Source of the DNA: Liquidambar formosana
Taxonomy: Eukaryota > Streptophyta > Magnoliopsida > Saxifragales > Altingiaceae
NCBI GenBank assembly: GCA_039720395.1
Contig: JBBPBK010000053.1
Coordinates: 35,912 to 99,911, forward strand
DNA: 64,000 nt
Direction of reading: 5' to 3'
Shown: positions 11,132 to 20,967 of the stretch, piece by piece
Position numbering within the stretch: the stretch's first letter is position 1
Layout of the letters: each line of letters starts with the position of its first letter
Position numbers and translations under genes: made by a program
The notes under the pieces: model-generated
What the model was told of the DNA's origin: nothing
The model's database searches: none
Seen by the model: only the letters and a program-made list of their open reading frames with translations

Positions 11132-11132
11132 G
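11096..11132. repeat. (TG)n(TA)n microsatellite
   Basis: About 12 TG units followed by TATATATAGATAT, lying just upstream (- strand sense) of the LEUNIG-like start codon. Confidence 0.95.
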
Positions 11133-11139
11133 ATATTAC

Positions 11140-11216
11140 AGCATGAACTAAAATTGGTTGACAAAAGAAGAATTAAGTAAAGAAAGCAACACCCATATAA
11201 AAATTAGTAAGTAGGG

Positions 11217-11252
<36 letters not shown>

Positions 11253-12050
11253 TATAAACCCATTTGCAAAGAGAAACCATACCTGGGCAGCAGACAAAAA
11301 AGAATCCAAAAACCCTAAAATCAAACGAAATAGAAATCCGTAAAAATAAAAAACCATAAAATCAAACAGAATAGAAGTAGGTAAGAACAAGAAGAAGAAG
11401 AAGAAGAAGAAGAAGATGCTGATGAGAGATATACGCCAGCTCTCATAGAGCAGTGAAAGTTGAGGTGTCCTGCACAGATTGAGCTTGGCTCTCATAGAAC
11501 AAAACAGCAGCTGATTTTTTAGTTCTCCAAGTTCCAGTTTGAGAAGAGGCATGAGTAATCAAAGGACGGCCAAACACCATATGAAAGAAACCCTAATAAC
11601 CAAGAAAAATTGCAAACCGATTGAGTTCATAGAGACACCTGATTCCAAACAAATCAAAACGAAGAAAAATAAATAAATAAATCAGAAGTTAGAAGCTTGA
11701 ACAAATCGGAATGGAACCAAAAAAATAAAATCAGAGAAAGAGAGAGACACAAAGAGATCAAAGAAAATAAAAAAGATTAAAAGAAAAAAAAAGAGAGAGA
11801 GAGAGAAAACAGATCTGTTTCCAATCCGAGAGAACGAGATGGGGGAGAGACGTGAGAGAGGGGAAAGAGAAATATAACCTTGGCCTCGAACTGTTCTTGA
11901 GCAGAGAGTGAGCAAGAGGGCAGAGAAAACGAAGAACAAAGAAAGAGCAGGAGGAGAATGTATGGGCTGCGAATCTGACAAAGGCATGGGCACACAAATA
12001 TCTCTTCTTTGGCAGAGTGAGTTCCAAAAATGACATCGTTTGCGGCCCTG
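11140..12050 (-). promoter_or_regulatory. Probable 5' leader/promoter of LEUNIG-like gene
   Basis: In - strand sense this stretch is C/T-rich, with long pyrimidine tracts at 11760-11810, a CTT microsatellite near 11390-11415 and a T-run at 11218-11249. A plausible non-coding exon ends at a donor near 11283 (cccag before gtatgg). Long open frames of 134 and 171 codons here are low-complexity F/L/S-rich translations of pyrimidine tracts, not proteins. The leader role is inferred from position only. Confidence 0.35.
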
Positions 12051-12139
12051 GTTTTTGGACGTTTGTGGACGAAAAAGTAGGACCAAAAACAGGACCAAAG
12101 GAGAGACCCCTGTTCCTTTTATAATTGTTCTAGATAGAT

Positions 12140-12485
12140 TTTCTTCAATGGTGTAAAGGAAAGAACAAAACATGAAAACAAGCACCTCACCCAGCATGTC
12201 CCTCGTACAAAACCAAAGTCATATCAGCAACAAAAGTGCATTTAGTCCCGTAGGTACGTAGTTGATCATGCTCCTCCAGCAGGGACGGGACTGAAATTTT
12301 ATATTGGGGCGCCAGATTCAATGTTTGTGATGGTTTTTCATTAATGAAATTACTAAATCTCGGTCAGCCACCAAATTTTTTGAAATATTAATCCAAATTT
12401 TAAGGAACATAAATAACAACCTTTTATGAATCAATGGCTAATATTATACATTAGTAGTTGATGAAAAACTATGCCCTTGCAGTGT
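12140..12485 (+). repeat. Dispersed duplication, copy 2
   Basis: This is the same-orientation counterpart of 4155-4475 and shares acatgaaaa, cctcgtacaaaaccaaagtc and ttggggcgccagattcaatg. It carries an extra segment of about 45 bp near 12340-12385. Confidence 0.75.
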
Positions 12486-12489
12486 TGGT

Positions 12490-13640
12490 TAGTTGATTGC
12501 ACAAAGGCCAATGGTAACCTAATCCAACTATTTGACTTAATTGAGTTGAACTTTTTATTTTTTAAAAATTATAACATAAAACATAAATGAGAGGTGTATT
12601 GTAATCATTTCCTTTCCCAAGTAATATGGTTAGATGACTCCAAAATATGTATACTTGCAAGTCACAACCAACAGCTGTATAAGCTCAAGGAGAAACATAC
12701 AAAAGCAAAGAAAACATCAATTTTTCATTAATATGGCCGAAAGAGAGTGCACAGAGCTCAAGGGATACATAAATGTTGTGGCTTTCAAGGTTCATCCATT
12801 TGAGTTGCTTCATACAGGATACAATTATCGCTTAAGCAATTGACTACCAGTTTACATTCCACTTATTATCTAACCAACCATCAGGAACTTACCATCAAAA
12901 TGATTGGCAGCTAATTCTGAACTTCCCATGGGAAGAATGTGCATTGGTTTTCCAGAAATCACTTTATGAGAAAGATAATGCCAAGGAATCCAATCAGAAT
13001 GGCTCAGAATGACAAAGAGTTTTATAGATTAAATCATAAACCATCCATCTTTATTCAGTTAGCCATAAACATCTCATTTAGTATGAGAACTAAAACTAAT
13101 ACTTATAACATATATTGATAGCAAAAAACCAAGAAATTTTAAATTCGGACTATCGTGATAGAACAGAAGCTGGATGTTTGTTCATGATGAAAAATTGAAG
13201 ATAAATTGCACACAATTGACACTGAGGTAATATTGTACATTAAGATGTAAACGAGACTGAACTACTGAAGATATCTAAGATTCAAATGTCTCTAATTGCA
13301 GCAAACATTTCTGCAATGAAATATGAGAGTCAAAGAAGTTTAAGCCTTGTTTATAAAAACTCAATAAGATACACAAGAAGGAAGATAATTCATTTTTATG
13401 GAATAGATTAAATTTCCAGTCATAGGCGTCAGGTGATGCTTTAACAAACATGGGTATTCAAGTTCAATTTTTTAGAAAAAGTACCTTTAAAATAATAACA
13501 ACTAATTAGAATCTAGACAATCAGCAAAATAACAGGCATTAAATTACCTTTAAAATTATAAACCATTAAACATTGTTTTATGGATAAGCACTTGTACTTA
13601 AAATTGAGTGGAATAACCAGTGGTGCAACAACGAAAAATT
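12490..13640. other. Intergenic, nothing firm
   Basis: No gene is recognised. A 69-codon + strand frame at 12634-12843 (it contains MAERECTELKGYINVVAFKV) has a protein-like stretch but no supporting splice or homology evidence. Confidence 0.4.
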
Positions 13641-13693
13641 AAAGATTAAAAGGAAAAAAAAAATACCAAAGTTCTATGGACGCTACAAAAGGG

Positions 13694-14200
13694 CAGGAAA
13701 AAGGTCTCACCATTTTCTACAAGTCCTGCAACTTGTTTTATCTTCCTTCTGATGGGTGGATCCTTTGGCATTGATGATGTTTCCAACTGCAGGAACATGG
13801 ATATGACAAATAACCCACTTCCAATTCTCTCTAATAAATCTATCACTCAGATATAATGACTAGAACCCAGGTATTCCAAGTACCAAAATCTAGAAACCTG
13901 GAAATCACAGACATTCACAAATCAAGAAGGAACAACAAGGAGTGAAAACATAAAGATTGAGAATGTTAACCATTGATAAACATAGGAATTTGTAAAATAA
14001 AGAAGGAACAATGAGGTTAAATAATAAAACGGTCATTTAATTGAACAAATGCAGAGTAAGAAAAATCAAATCCATCAATAAAGAACACAAGCTGAGATAT
14101 TCTTACCTTTTCATCAAAAAATACAGAACACAAGCTGAAAAACTTTGTGGGTGTTGAGCCAGTTTCTGAACAATACTTCCATTTGCAGCCTAAATCCATT
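13694..14200 (-). other. Two exon-like blocks downstream of the PPR gene
   Basis: On the - strand one block (about 14200-14107) ends at a strong donor, gaaaag before gtaaga. A second (about 13792-13712) lies between the acceptor ttcctgcag and the donor gtgaga. It is open as LETSSMPKDPPIRRKIKQVA then GLVENG. They could be spliced 3'-untranslated exons of the PPR gene that ends at 14308, or exons of another gene. I do not recognise the encoded sequence. Confidence 0.3.
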
Positions 14201-14307
14201 TAGGAATTCTATCAAACAATTGGTAAGCTCATTTTAGTGTCAAACTAATTCCTCACCCAGAACTTCATCGAAGTTCAATTCTACTGATTACAGAACCACA
14301 TTGAAAT

Positions 14308-16251
14308 TCACTTATTGCTAAACAAACCCCTGACTAATACATTCCAAGTGGCCACATTAGGAGAGATCCCTTCATTCAACATCTTATGAAGATAAATAAT
14401 TGCCTCTTCAACACCATTCCATTTACATATCCCCCATATAAGACTGGTGAATGCAACGATGTCTGGACGCCACTCTCTAGCTGCTCTCATTCCATCCATA
14501 AGTTGAACAGCATTCTTCACCTTACCCTGCTTACAGTAGGCATTAATTACTATATTAAGTGTGATATTATCAGGCTCTGTTCCCCTGACCAACATCTTCC
14601 CTACAAACTGCAAAGCCTCTGCAGGCATTCCAGCACAACAAAAGCCGGATATAATGGTATTATAACTCACTAGATTCGGCTCAATCCCCCTTTCTTCCAT
14701 CTCCCTAACCAGCTCAAAAGCTTCCGTAAAGTTGTTCACTCTGAAGAGACCATCCAGTAGCTCATTATATGTTGTGATGTTAGGCGAACACCCAAATTTC
14801 CCCATTTGATCGAACACCTTTAATGCCCAATCTACTCTTCCATTGCCACATAAACCTTTAATAAACGTATTAAATGTAACTGTATTTGGTGGACAATTTT
14901 CCATTGCCATATTCTCTATCAGACAATAAGCTTGGTTAAACATGAAATTCCTACAAAGGACATCAACCATGCAGGTATATGCCACAACATTAGGACGGCA
15001 ACCGCAGGTTATCATCTTGTTCCATGTCTCAGATGCACCAACCAAGTCTCCAGATTTTGCAAAGCCATCAATAAGAGAACTATAGGTCGTTACATTTGGA
15101 GGACAGCCATTACTCTCCATTTGCTTGAATACCGCTACAGCTTCACACATGTTCTTGTTAGAGCACAGACCATGTATTAGTGTGTTATACGCTATGACAT
15201 TGGGCACAAATCCCTCTCTAATCATTCGTTCCCAAATGTCAAGAGCTTCATACAATCTCCCTTGAAAGAAGAAACCCTTTATCAAGGAAACAAAGGTGTG
15301 AATATTGGGACTACATCCTCTCACGAACATTTTGGCCAAACAAGCAAGAGCCAGCTCAACATTCCGTACTTTAGAAAGACTATTAATAATTGTTGTGTAT
15401 GTAATGACATTAGGGCCAATTCCCTTCTCCACCATTTCATCTAGCAACTGAAATGCCTCCTCAATTTTGGATTCACCACATACCCCATTGATCAAAGCAT
15501 TATAAACCGGCACAATTGGAGTGAATTTCATGGCAAGCTCCTTCGCTTCCTGTACCTTGCCAAGCTTACACATAGCCGAGATTATGGTTGTATAGCTCAC
15601 TGCATCTGGAGAGCATCCCTTGTTCGACATTTCCTCGAGCAACTTGCGAGCCCCATCCACCCGATCATTCTTGCACAACGCCTTCAAAAGAATGTTATAC
15701 GTAAACACATTAGGCTCCATCCCATCTTTCTTCATGTTACTATAAATGGGGCTAATCATCTGAAACCTATTCTCATTAAGCAAAGTGTCCAATATGTGAT
15801 TGTAAATCTTGACTGTCGGTTGGCAACCAAAATCTTGCATCCTATAAAACATCTTCAATGCTTGTTCTGCAGACCCCGCTCGCTGGTAAGAATTGATCAC
15901 ACTAATAAATAAATCTTCAGAGCAACTAAGACCTTCTAACTTCATTTGTTGCAAAAGGTACTGAACACCATCCATCTTGCATTCATGCCCGAGCTTCTCG
16001 ATCATAATCTTGTAAGTAAAAAAGGTGTGTTTGAATGATTTTGAATTGGCTATGTACTTGAAATACTCCAATGCCAATGTAATGTCGCGTTCGTGTTTCA
16101 ACCTATTTAGGACGTCGGACTCGCTAAGAACTGTTTCGTTCTGTTCAGTTTCTGGGTGTTTGTGATTGAGAAATGGGTTTGTGTTTAGCACAAAGGGTAT
16201 TGAAGGTTTGTGCAATTTTAGCAGTAAGGAGCATCCCTCCTTCAGATGCAT
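14308..16251 (-). CDS. Pentatricopeptide repeat (PPR) protein, P class
   Basis: This is an intact single-exon gene of 647 codons, usual for plant PPR genes. From about residue 75 to the end it is a chain of roughly fifteen or sixteen 35-residue PPR motifs. Typical repeats read PNVFTYNILLKALCKNDRVD, PNVTTYSSLIDGFAKSGDLV and PNLVSYNTIISGFCCAGMPA. No C-terminal E, DYW or SMR domain follows, so it is P class. Such proteins bind organellar RNA one base per repeat and act in its splicing, end formation, stability or translation. The first 40 residues (MHLKEGCSLLLKLHKPSIPF, no acidic residue after E5 until later) are compatible with a mitochondrial or plastid targeting signal. The layout, including the LNTNPFLN and VLNRLKHERDI stretches, resembles the Arabidopsis At3g48810 type. 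The first Met was chosen because the homologous-looking N-terminus begins there. No defects are seen. Confidence 0.93.
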   Translation of the reverse strand: MHLKEGCSLLLKLHKPSIPFVLNTNPFLNHKHPETEQNETVLSESDVLNRLKHERDITLALEYFKYIANSKSFKHTFFTYKIMIEKLGHECKMDGVQYLLQQMKLEGLSCSEDLFISVINSYQRAGSAEQALKMFYRMQDFGCQPTVKIYNHILDTLLNENRFQMISPIYSNMKKDGMEPNVFTYNILLKALCKNDRVDGARKLLEEMSNKGCSPDAVSYTTIISAMCKLGKVQEAKELAMKFTPIVPVYNALINGVCGESKIEEAFQLLDEMVEKGIGPNVITYTTIINSLSKVRNVELALACLAKMFVRGCSPNIHTFVSLIKGFFFQGRLYEALDIWERMIREGFVPNVIAYNTLIHGLCSNKNMCEAVAVFKQMESNGCPPNVTTYSSLIDGFAKSGDLVGASETWNKMITCGCRPNVVAYTCMVDVLCRNFMFNQAYCLIENMAMENCPPNTVTFNTFIKGLCGNGRVDWALKVFDQMGKFGCSPNITTYNELLDGLFRVNNFTEAFELVREMEERGIEPNLVSYNTIISGFCCAGMPAEALQFVGKMLVRGTEPDNITLNIVINAYCKQGKVKNAVQLMDGMRAAREWRPDIVAFTSLIWGICKWNGVEEAIIYLHKMLNEGISPNVATWNVLVRGLFSNK

Positions 16252-16620
16252 TATACAAACAGAAGCTCAAATTCAACACAGTGATATTATCAATTTCACC
16301 AAGTTTACATCAAAATCTAAAGCCCTAAACCATAATTCCATCAATTTCAGTAAACCCACCAATAGTATAACAGAAAACACCTATTGGGCTGCTGGCATGA
16401 AAATTTTCGTGAAAAACGTACCTCAATTTGCTCTACCCAATCAAATCTGACGACTTTGTTGAAGCACCAACCCTAACCAAAAATTGAAACATAAATGCTA
16501 AATCATGGGATGCTAAGGAGAAATACGATTAGGGTTTCAGCGACTGTGTATGGTGTGGATTGAAGTGACAAAGTTGGGTGAGCAGAGAGGAAATGGTTTA
16601 CGTTGAATCAGGTCAAGGGC
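16252..16620 (-). promoter_or_regulatory. PPR gene 5' leader and promoter region
   Basis: This is the sequence upstream of the PPR start in - strand sense. A possible leader exon ends at the donor gag before gtacgt near 16422. No clear TATA box is picked out. Confidence 0.35.
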
Positions 16621-16740
16621 ACCTTTGTCTTTTCATAAACAATTATTATTTTTTATTGAAAAACTTCTACTTACCCTTTTTAAGGAGCGCCCGTTGGGCT
16701 CCTATGCAGTACGACAAATAATGAAAGAAGCCCATTCTCT

Positions 16741-17016
16741 TTTCCATAAGGGAGCGGCTAATGCAACCCCCAAAAGATTAAGTTGCCCCAACCTGTTATC
16801 CCCACTCCCAAAAATATATACCCATCCCTAAAAAAGTCTAAACTACCCCTCTTCCAAATAACCCTAACCCTCACCCACCCCACTCCCCTCCAACACACGA
16901 GACCCCTCTCACCTACTCTCCCACACAACAGGCCCATTCCAGTGACGGAAAGGAAGGCGATGGCGACGGCGAGGACAGTGACGGTGACGTCCTCTTCTCT
17001 CTTCTTCTTCTCCTTT

Positions 17017-17056
<40 letters not shown>

Positions 17057-17693
17057 TTTTTTTTTTTCCTCCTTTTGCTAGTCAGATCTGTGTGTTTTCC
17101 GGCAAGGGAGGGTTTTTTTTTTCAGAACCTCCATTTTTTCCAGAAAGGGAGGTCAGGTCTGGGAAGGAAAGAAAAAAAAAAAAGCAAAGAAGAAGAGGGA
17201 AGAGGAGGAAGGAAGAAGAGGGGTGTGAGGTTCCGGCGAGGGGTGTGGGGTTCCGGCGAGGGAGGTTTTGTTTTCAAAACCTCCATTTTTTCCGGCGAGA
17301 GGTGCGGGAAAGTGGATCTGGGAAGGAAAGAAAAAAAAAAAAAAAAGCAGAGAAGAAGAGGGAAGAAGAGGAAGGAAGAAGAAGGGTGCGGGGTTCCGGC
17401 GAGGGAGGTTTTGTTTTCAAAACCTCCATTTTTTCCGGCAAGGGGTGTGAGAGAGAGGTTCTGGGAAGGAAAGGAAAAAAAAAAAAAAAAAAAAAAGCAG
17501 AGAAGTAGAGGGAAGACGCCGGTGGGGTGGGTGCTGGAGAGAGTTGCCGGTGAGGAGGGGTGCGGGAGAGGGGATGGGTGAGGGTTAAGCCCTTTTTGGT
17601 AATTTTACATAATAATTTTTTTAATTAAAAAAAAAAGTGGGGCAACTTATAGGAATGGGGGGGGGGGTTGCAATAGCCGTTCCCTTTCCATAA
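16741..17693. mobile_element. Mutator-type element with GC-rich cargo, 9-bp TSD
   Basis: A perfect 9-bp direct repeat, tttccataa, lies at 16741-16749 and 17685-17693. Between them the ends gggagcggctaatgcaaccc and, inverted, gggaacggctattgcaaccc are terminal inverted repeats. Weaker inverted similarity continues inward (aaccctaaccctcaccca against tgggtgagggttaagccc). The 935-bp element holds a GC- and purine-rich interior unlike its AT-rich surroundings, including atggcgacggcgaggacagt and three purine-rich tandem units. Nine-base duplications and such ends fit Mutator-like elements. The interior could be captured host sequence (Pack-MULE), but no protein family is recognised. A short MITE with the same ends lies at 39871-40213. 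Confidence 0.8.
17095..17515 (+). repeat. Three diverged tandem units of about 140 bp
   Basis: Each unit has a hairpin-like segment (ggaggttttg, tttt, caaaacctcc; perfect at 17261-17284 and 17404-17427, decayed in the first unit), then cattttttccggc, a gggaaggaaag plus A-run, and a gaagaagagggaagaagagg purine block. Open frames of up to 241 codons across it are lysine/arginine/glutamate-rich low-complexity and change between frames, so coding is doubtful. Confidence 0.75.
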
Positions 17694-17712
17694 TCCCTTT
17701 TCTCCCAACAAA

Positions 17713-17849
17713 GGGGCTTTTATTGACACCCCAAGGCTTGTTTTTCAACTCCAACTTATTTTATATTTTAAGATTTTATGAAAAAATATATATAAAAAAA
17801 ATTCATAAAAACTGATTACATGATCTATTAGAAAAACATCATTTTGAAT
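17713..17849. mobile_element. MITE, left part (split by retrotransposon)
   Basis: This starts ggggcttttattgacacccc and continues ttattttatattttaagatt, matching the interior and end of the Mutator-like MITE at 1490. The last five bases, tgaat (17845-17849), are the target site of the copia element. The element resumes at 27541. Confidence 0.75.
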
Positions 17850-19170
17850 TGTTAGACCTAAAGGTTTTCAACCAAAGGCATATCTGAGATTTTGATGATA
17901 ACAAAAGATCGATGTTAGTTCTAATGGTTTAAATGTCAAGAACATGATCAAAGCTAGGTAATCAAGAACAAATTGTTTCAAGCACAAGCTTAAGGATCAA
18001 ATGACTCAAGCATATGCACTCAATAGCTCAACCAAGTCATGGAACTCAAGGCTCGTGTCCAAAGCGTCAAGGAAACTCAAGCATGATGCATCAAGAGCAC
18101 AAGAAGCTAGCAATGGACCCACAAGCACCTCAAGCCATGCAATCATCGTCAATGAGACTCATTTAGGCTATAAGTGAGGTTTTAGGTTCCAAAATGTAAA
18201 TAATTGCTCATGACTTTACTCTATTGACCTAGAAGGACTTTAGGACCCTCATTTAAACTAAATTTATCATTTATAAGAGGCCTAAGTTGATGCATAGTGG
18301 ATCAAGTGATGAATTTTCATCAAAAGAAGGCTAAACTTTGTAAAAACAAGGTTTAGTCGACTACATCATGTGATGTAGTCGACTACATCATGTGATTTAG
18401 CCCCATTTAGGCTACTGATATATGTAGTCGACTATATGATCCTATATAGTCGACTAAATCAAGGAAAAATGCCCAGAAATGGCTACTGATATTTGTAGTC
18501 GACTACATGAAACCTTATAGTCGACTATACCATTCGAATGGGCTATAACGGCTAGTTTTTTGAAAGCCAAATGAAGCATTTATTGCCACCAAACAGCTCT
18601 TTCCCGGCATTTAATGCTTGCAACGGCCATTTTAGGCTTTATGGGTATAAATACAAGCTTTCAAACTCATTTATGAGTATCCATACAAGAGCAATCAATT
18701 CCATCCTTTGAAAAAGAGCTTTCAAGCCCTAATTCTTAAAGAGCATTCAATTGAGCAATTTATTAGAAGTTTGTTGAGCTTTCAAGAGTTGTATTTACTG
18801 CTAGAGTGATTGTTTACAACAAAACAACTTCAAATTCAAGTGTTGTAAGGGTTGTGTGAACCCTAGTGAGACAAGAGAGATTTGTCTTGAAGAGAGCTTC
18901 TCTTTGTAAGAGGTTTGATCTCCACCCTTGAAGGAGATTGTCATAGTGGATTGTGGAATCCTCAAGCGGCGCTCTTGAGGCGAGGACGTAGGCGGGAAGG
19001 CCGAACCTCGTTAATATCTTGTGTTTGCATTCTCTAACTCTCTCTTATTATTGCTTATAGTTGCATTTTATATTGGTTGCAATAATCTGATTTTTAGTTT
19101 GCCATAATTTTTTTTAATTGGCCATAAACCCTATTCACCCCCCCTCTAGGGTTTTACACTTGGGATAACA
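17850..19170 (+). repeat. 5' LTR
   Basis: This 1,321-bp repeat begins TGTTAGACC and ends GGGATAACA (TG...CA). It matches 26219-27540 by eye throughout, except for one extra C in a C-run near the end. U3 holds six copies of TAGTCGACTA (18354, 18376, 18425, 18447, 18496, 18518). A TATA box, tataaata, is at 18647-18654, so transcription should start about 30 bp further on. Confidence 0.95.
18354..18527. promoter_or_regulatory. Six TAGTCGACTA palindromes in LTR U3
   Basis: Perfect 10-bp palindromes lie at 18354, 18376, 18425, 18447, 18496 and 18518. They are grouped in three pairs with starts 22 bp apart, and successive pairs start 71 bp apart. The second and third pairs are each preceded by ggctactgatat. 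The 3' LTR repeats the array. Regular spacing of two helical turns within a pair, upstream of the TATA box, suggests binding sites for a dimeric factor. An RNA or DNA hairpin role is the alternative. Confidence 0.8.
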
Positions 19171-19172
19171 AT

Positions 19173-19184
19173 TGGTATCAGAGC
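19173..19184 (+). other. Primer binding site (tRNA-iMet)
   Basis: TGGTATCAGAGC begins 2 bp after the 5' LTR and is complementary to the 3' end of initiator tRNA-Met, the usual minus-strand primer of plant copia elements. Confidence 0.95.
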
Positions 19185-19226
19185 CTAACCTCTTGCATTT
19201 GACATATTTGTCTTGCGAGGAACGAT

Positions 19227-20957
19227 ATGGCCAATTATAGTGGAAATGGATTCACCGAAGGACAATCGTCCAATAGACCACCCCTTTTTAATGGAGATGC
19301 TTCTCTATATAATTTCTGGAAAATTAGAATGCAAATTTTTATTCAATCCACTAGTTATGAGCTATGGAATATTACCTCTAAGGGTCCTTTGATTCCCACT
19401 AAAGTGGTAGATGGAGTTACACTCCCTAAAGTGCCTCAAGAATACACTAGTGCTGATCACAAGTCCCTTGAGCTCAATTCTAAAGCTATTGGATTACTAT
19501 ATTGTGCACTCACTAATGATGAATTTAGCAAAATCTCTAGGTGCACTAGTGCCAAAGAAATTTGGGATACTTTAGAGGTCACCTATGAAGGAACCTCTCA
19601 AGTGAAAGAGGCAAAGATTAATATGCTTGTATGTGAATATGAATTATTCAAAATGAAGAAAGATGAATCCATTAGAGATATGTTTGCTCGTTTCAATGCT
19701 ATTATAAATCCTTTGAATTCTCTTGGTAAAATTTACACTAACTCCGAATTGGTGAGAAAAATTCTTAGGAGCTTACCTAAGGAATGGGATACATTCACAA
19801 CGGCCGTGCTTCAATCAAAGGAACTTGGCTCAATGACTCTTAGTGACCTTGATGGAAATTTGGTCACTCAAGAATTTGTGTTCAAAGCACGGGAAGTTAG
19901 TGAAAGCAAGCCATCCAAGAGCTTGGCTCTCAAGGCCTCACAAGATGAAGAGGAATCACCAAATGAAGAGTGCGAGAATGAAGAAGATGAAGACATTGCT
20001 TTCATTTCTCATAAGCTCAAGAAGTTTTTCTCAAGAAGAAACCAAGGAAGGAGATTCAACAAGGGTGATTCATCCAAAAGAATTCCTAGTAGAGGGGAGA
20101 ACTCAAATAGAGACTCACAAGTGTGTTTTGAATGCAAAAAGCCCGGACATATTAAGATAAATTGTCCTCAACTCAACACCAACTACAACAAGACAAGCCA
20201 CAACAACAACAATTTCAAAGACAATAGAAAATTCAAGAAGAAGGCCTTCACCGTCACTTGGGATGATGAGGCAAATAGTGATGAAGAAGATGAGGAGATT
20301 CCTTGCGATCAAGAAGTGGCAAACTTTTGTCTCATGGCAAAGGAAGATGAGGTAATCGAAACTAACTCATGTGATTATCCTATAGAAGAACTTCCTACTT
20401 ATGAAGAATTGCAAAATGCTCTTGAAGACACATTTTTTGAATTAAAAAGATTTTCCATCAAAAACAATGATTTGAAAAAGAATATCACATCTCTTCAAAA
20501 AGAACTAGAAATTTTAAAGAATGAGAACTTAGAATTAAAGAGTAAGATAGACTCACCTTCTACCATCTCTCATTCTAATCTTGAAAATGAGAATACATCA
20601 TTGAAAGAAAAGATTGAGGACTTAACTAATACCTTGGCCAAGTTCACCAATGGAAGGGATAACTTGGATAAGATATTAACTAGTCAAAGATGGTGCTTTG
20701 ACAAGGCCGGAATCGGTTATCAAGAACATGTTAAACAAAAATCCTACATTAATTTCTTTCCCAAACCTAAGGTTCCTAGCATACCTAAAATCTCATGTAC
20801 TTATTGTAATAAGGAAGGACACAACGTTTATACTTGTAACATGAGAAGAAGACCTAAAGGTTTCACCAAGAAGGTGTGGGTAGTGAAGGGAACCTCACCT
20901 CCTATGGCTAACCCCTATGGACCCAAGAAAGTATGGGTACCAAAGAGAGTTACTTGA
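19227..20957 (+). CDS. gag: Retrotransposon Gag polyprotein
   Basis: The nucleocapsid/capsid protein has 576 residues. The first Met after the leader is used, and the start MANYSGNG then RPPLFNGDASLYNFWKIRM is the standard N-terminus of copia Gag (UBN2/DUF4219 region, residues about 15-215). An acidic segment lies near 240-262. Two CCHC zinc knuckles follow: CFECKKPGHIKINC from residue 300 and CTYCNKEGHNVYTC from about 523. A coiled-coil-like stretch (ELKRFSIKNNDLKKNITSLQ and on, about 405-470) lies between them. Most copia Gags have one knuckle; the long Gag with a second knuckle near the protease end is typical of Sireviruses. It ends in TGA and does not overlap the pol frame. Confidence 0.93.
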   Translation: MANYSGNGFTEGQSSNRPPLFNGDASLYNFWKIRMQIFIQSTSYELWNITSKGPLIPTKVVDGVTLPKVPQEYTSADHKSLELNSKAIGLLYCALTNDEFSKISRCTSAKEIWDTLEVTYEGTSQVKEAKINMLVCEYELFKMKKDESIRDMFARFNAIINPLNSLGKIYTNSELVRKILRSLPKEWDTFTTAVLQSKELGSMTLSDLDGNLVTQEFVFKAREVSESKPSKSLALKASQDEEESPNEECENEEDEDIAFISHKLKKFFSRRNQGRRFNKGDSSKRIPSRGENSNRDSQVCFECKKPGHIKINCPQLNTNYNKTSHNNNNFKDNRKFKKKAFTVTWDDEANSDEEDEEIPCDQEVANFCLMAKEDEVIETNSCDYPIEELPTYEELQNALEDTFFELKRFSIKNNDLKKNITSLQKELEILKNENLELKSKIDSPSTISHSNLENENTSLKEKIEDLTNTLAKFTNGRDNLDKILTSQRWCFDKAGIGYQEHVKQKSYINFFPKPKVPSIPKISCTYCNKEGHNVYTCNMRRRPKGFTKKVWVVKGTSPPMANPYGPKKVWVPKRVT

Positions 20958-20967
20958 ACTTGTGTAG

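Noticed and set aside
11148..12197. 134- and 171-codon - strand frames
   Set aside because: They are F/L/S-rich translations of pyrimidine tracts and T-runs, with no domain. They overlap the presumed leader of the LEUNIG-like gene.
14386..15444. + strand frames of 60-95 codons across the PPR gene
   Set aside because: Antisense shadows of an intact PPR coding sequence.
16783..17581. 241- and 168-codon + strand frames
   Set aside because: K/R/E low-complexity from tandem purine repeats. Equivalent repeats are read in different frames, so protein-level selection is unlikely.
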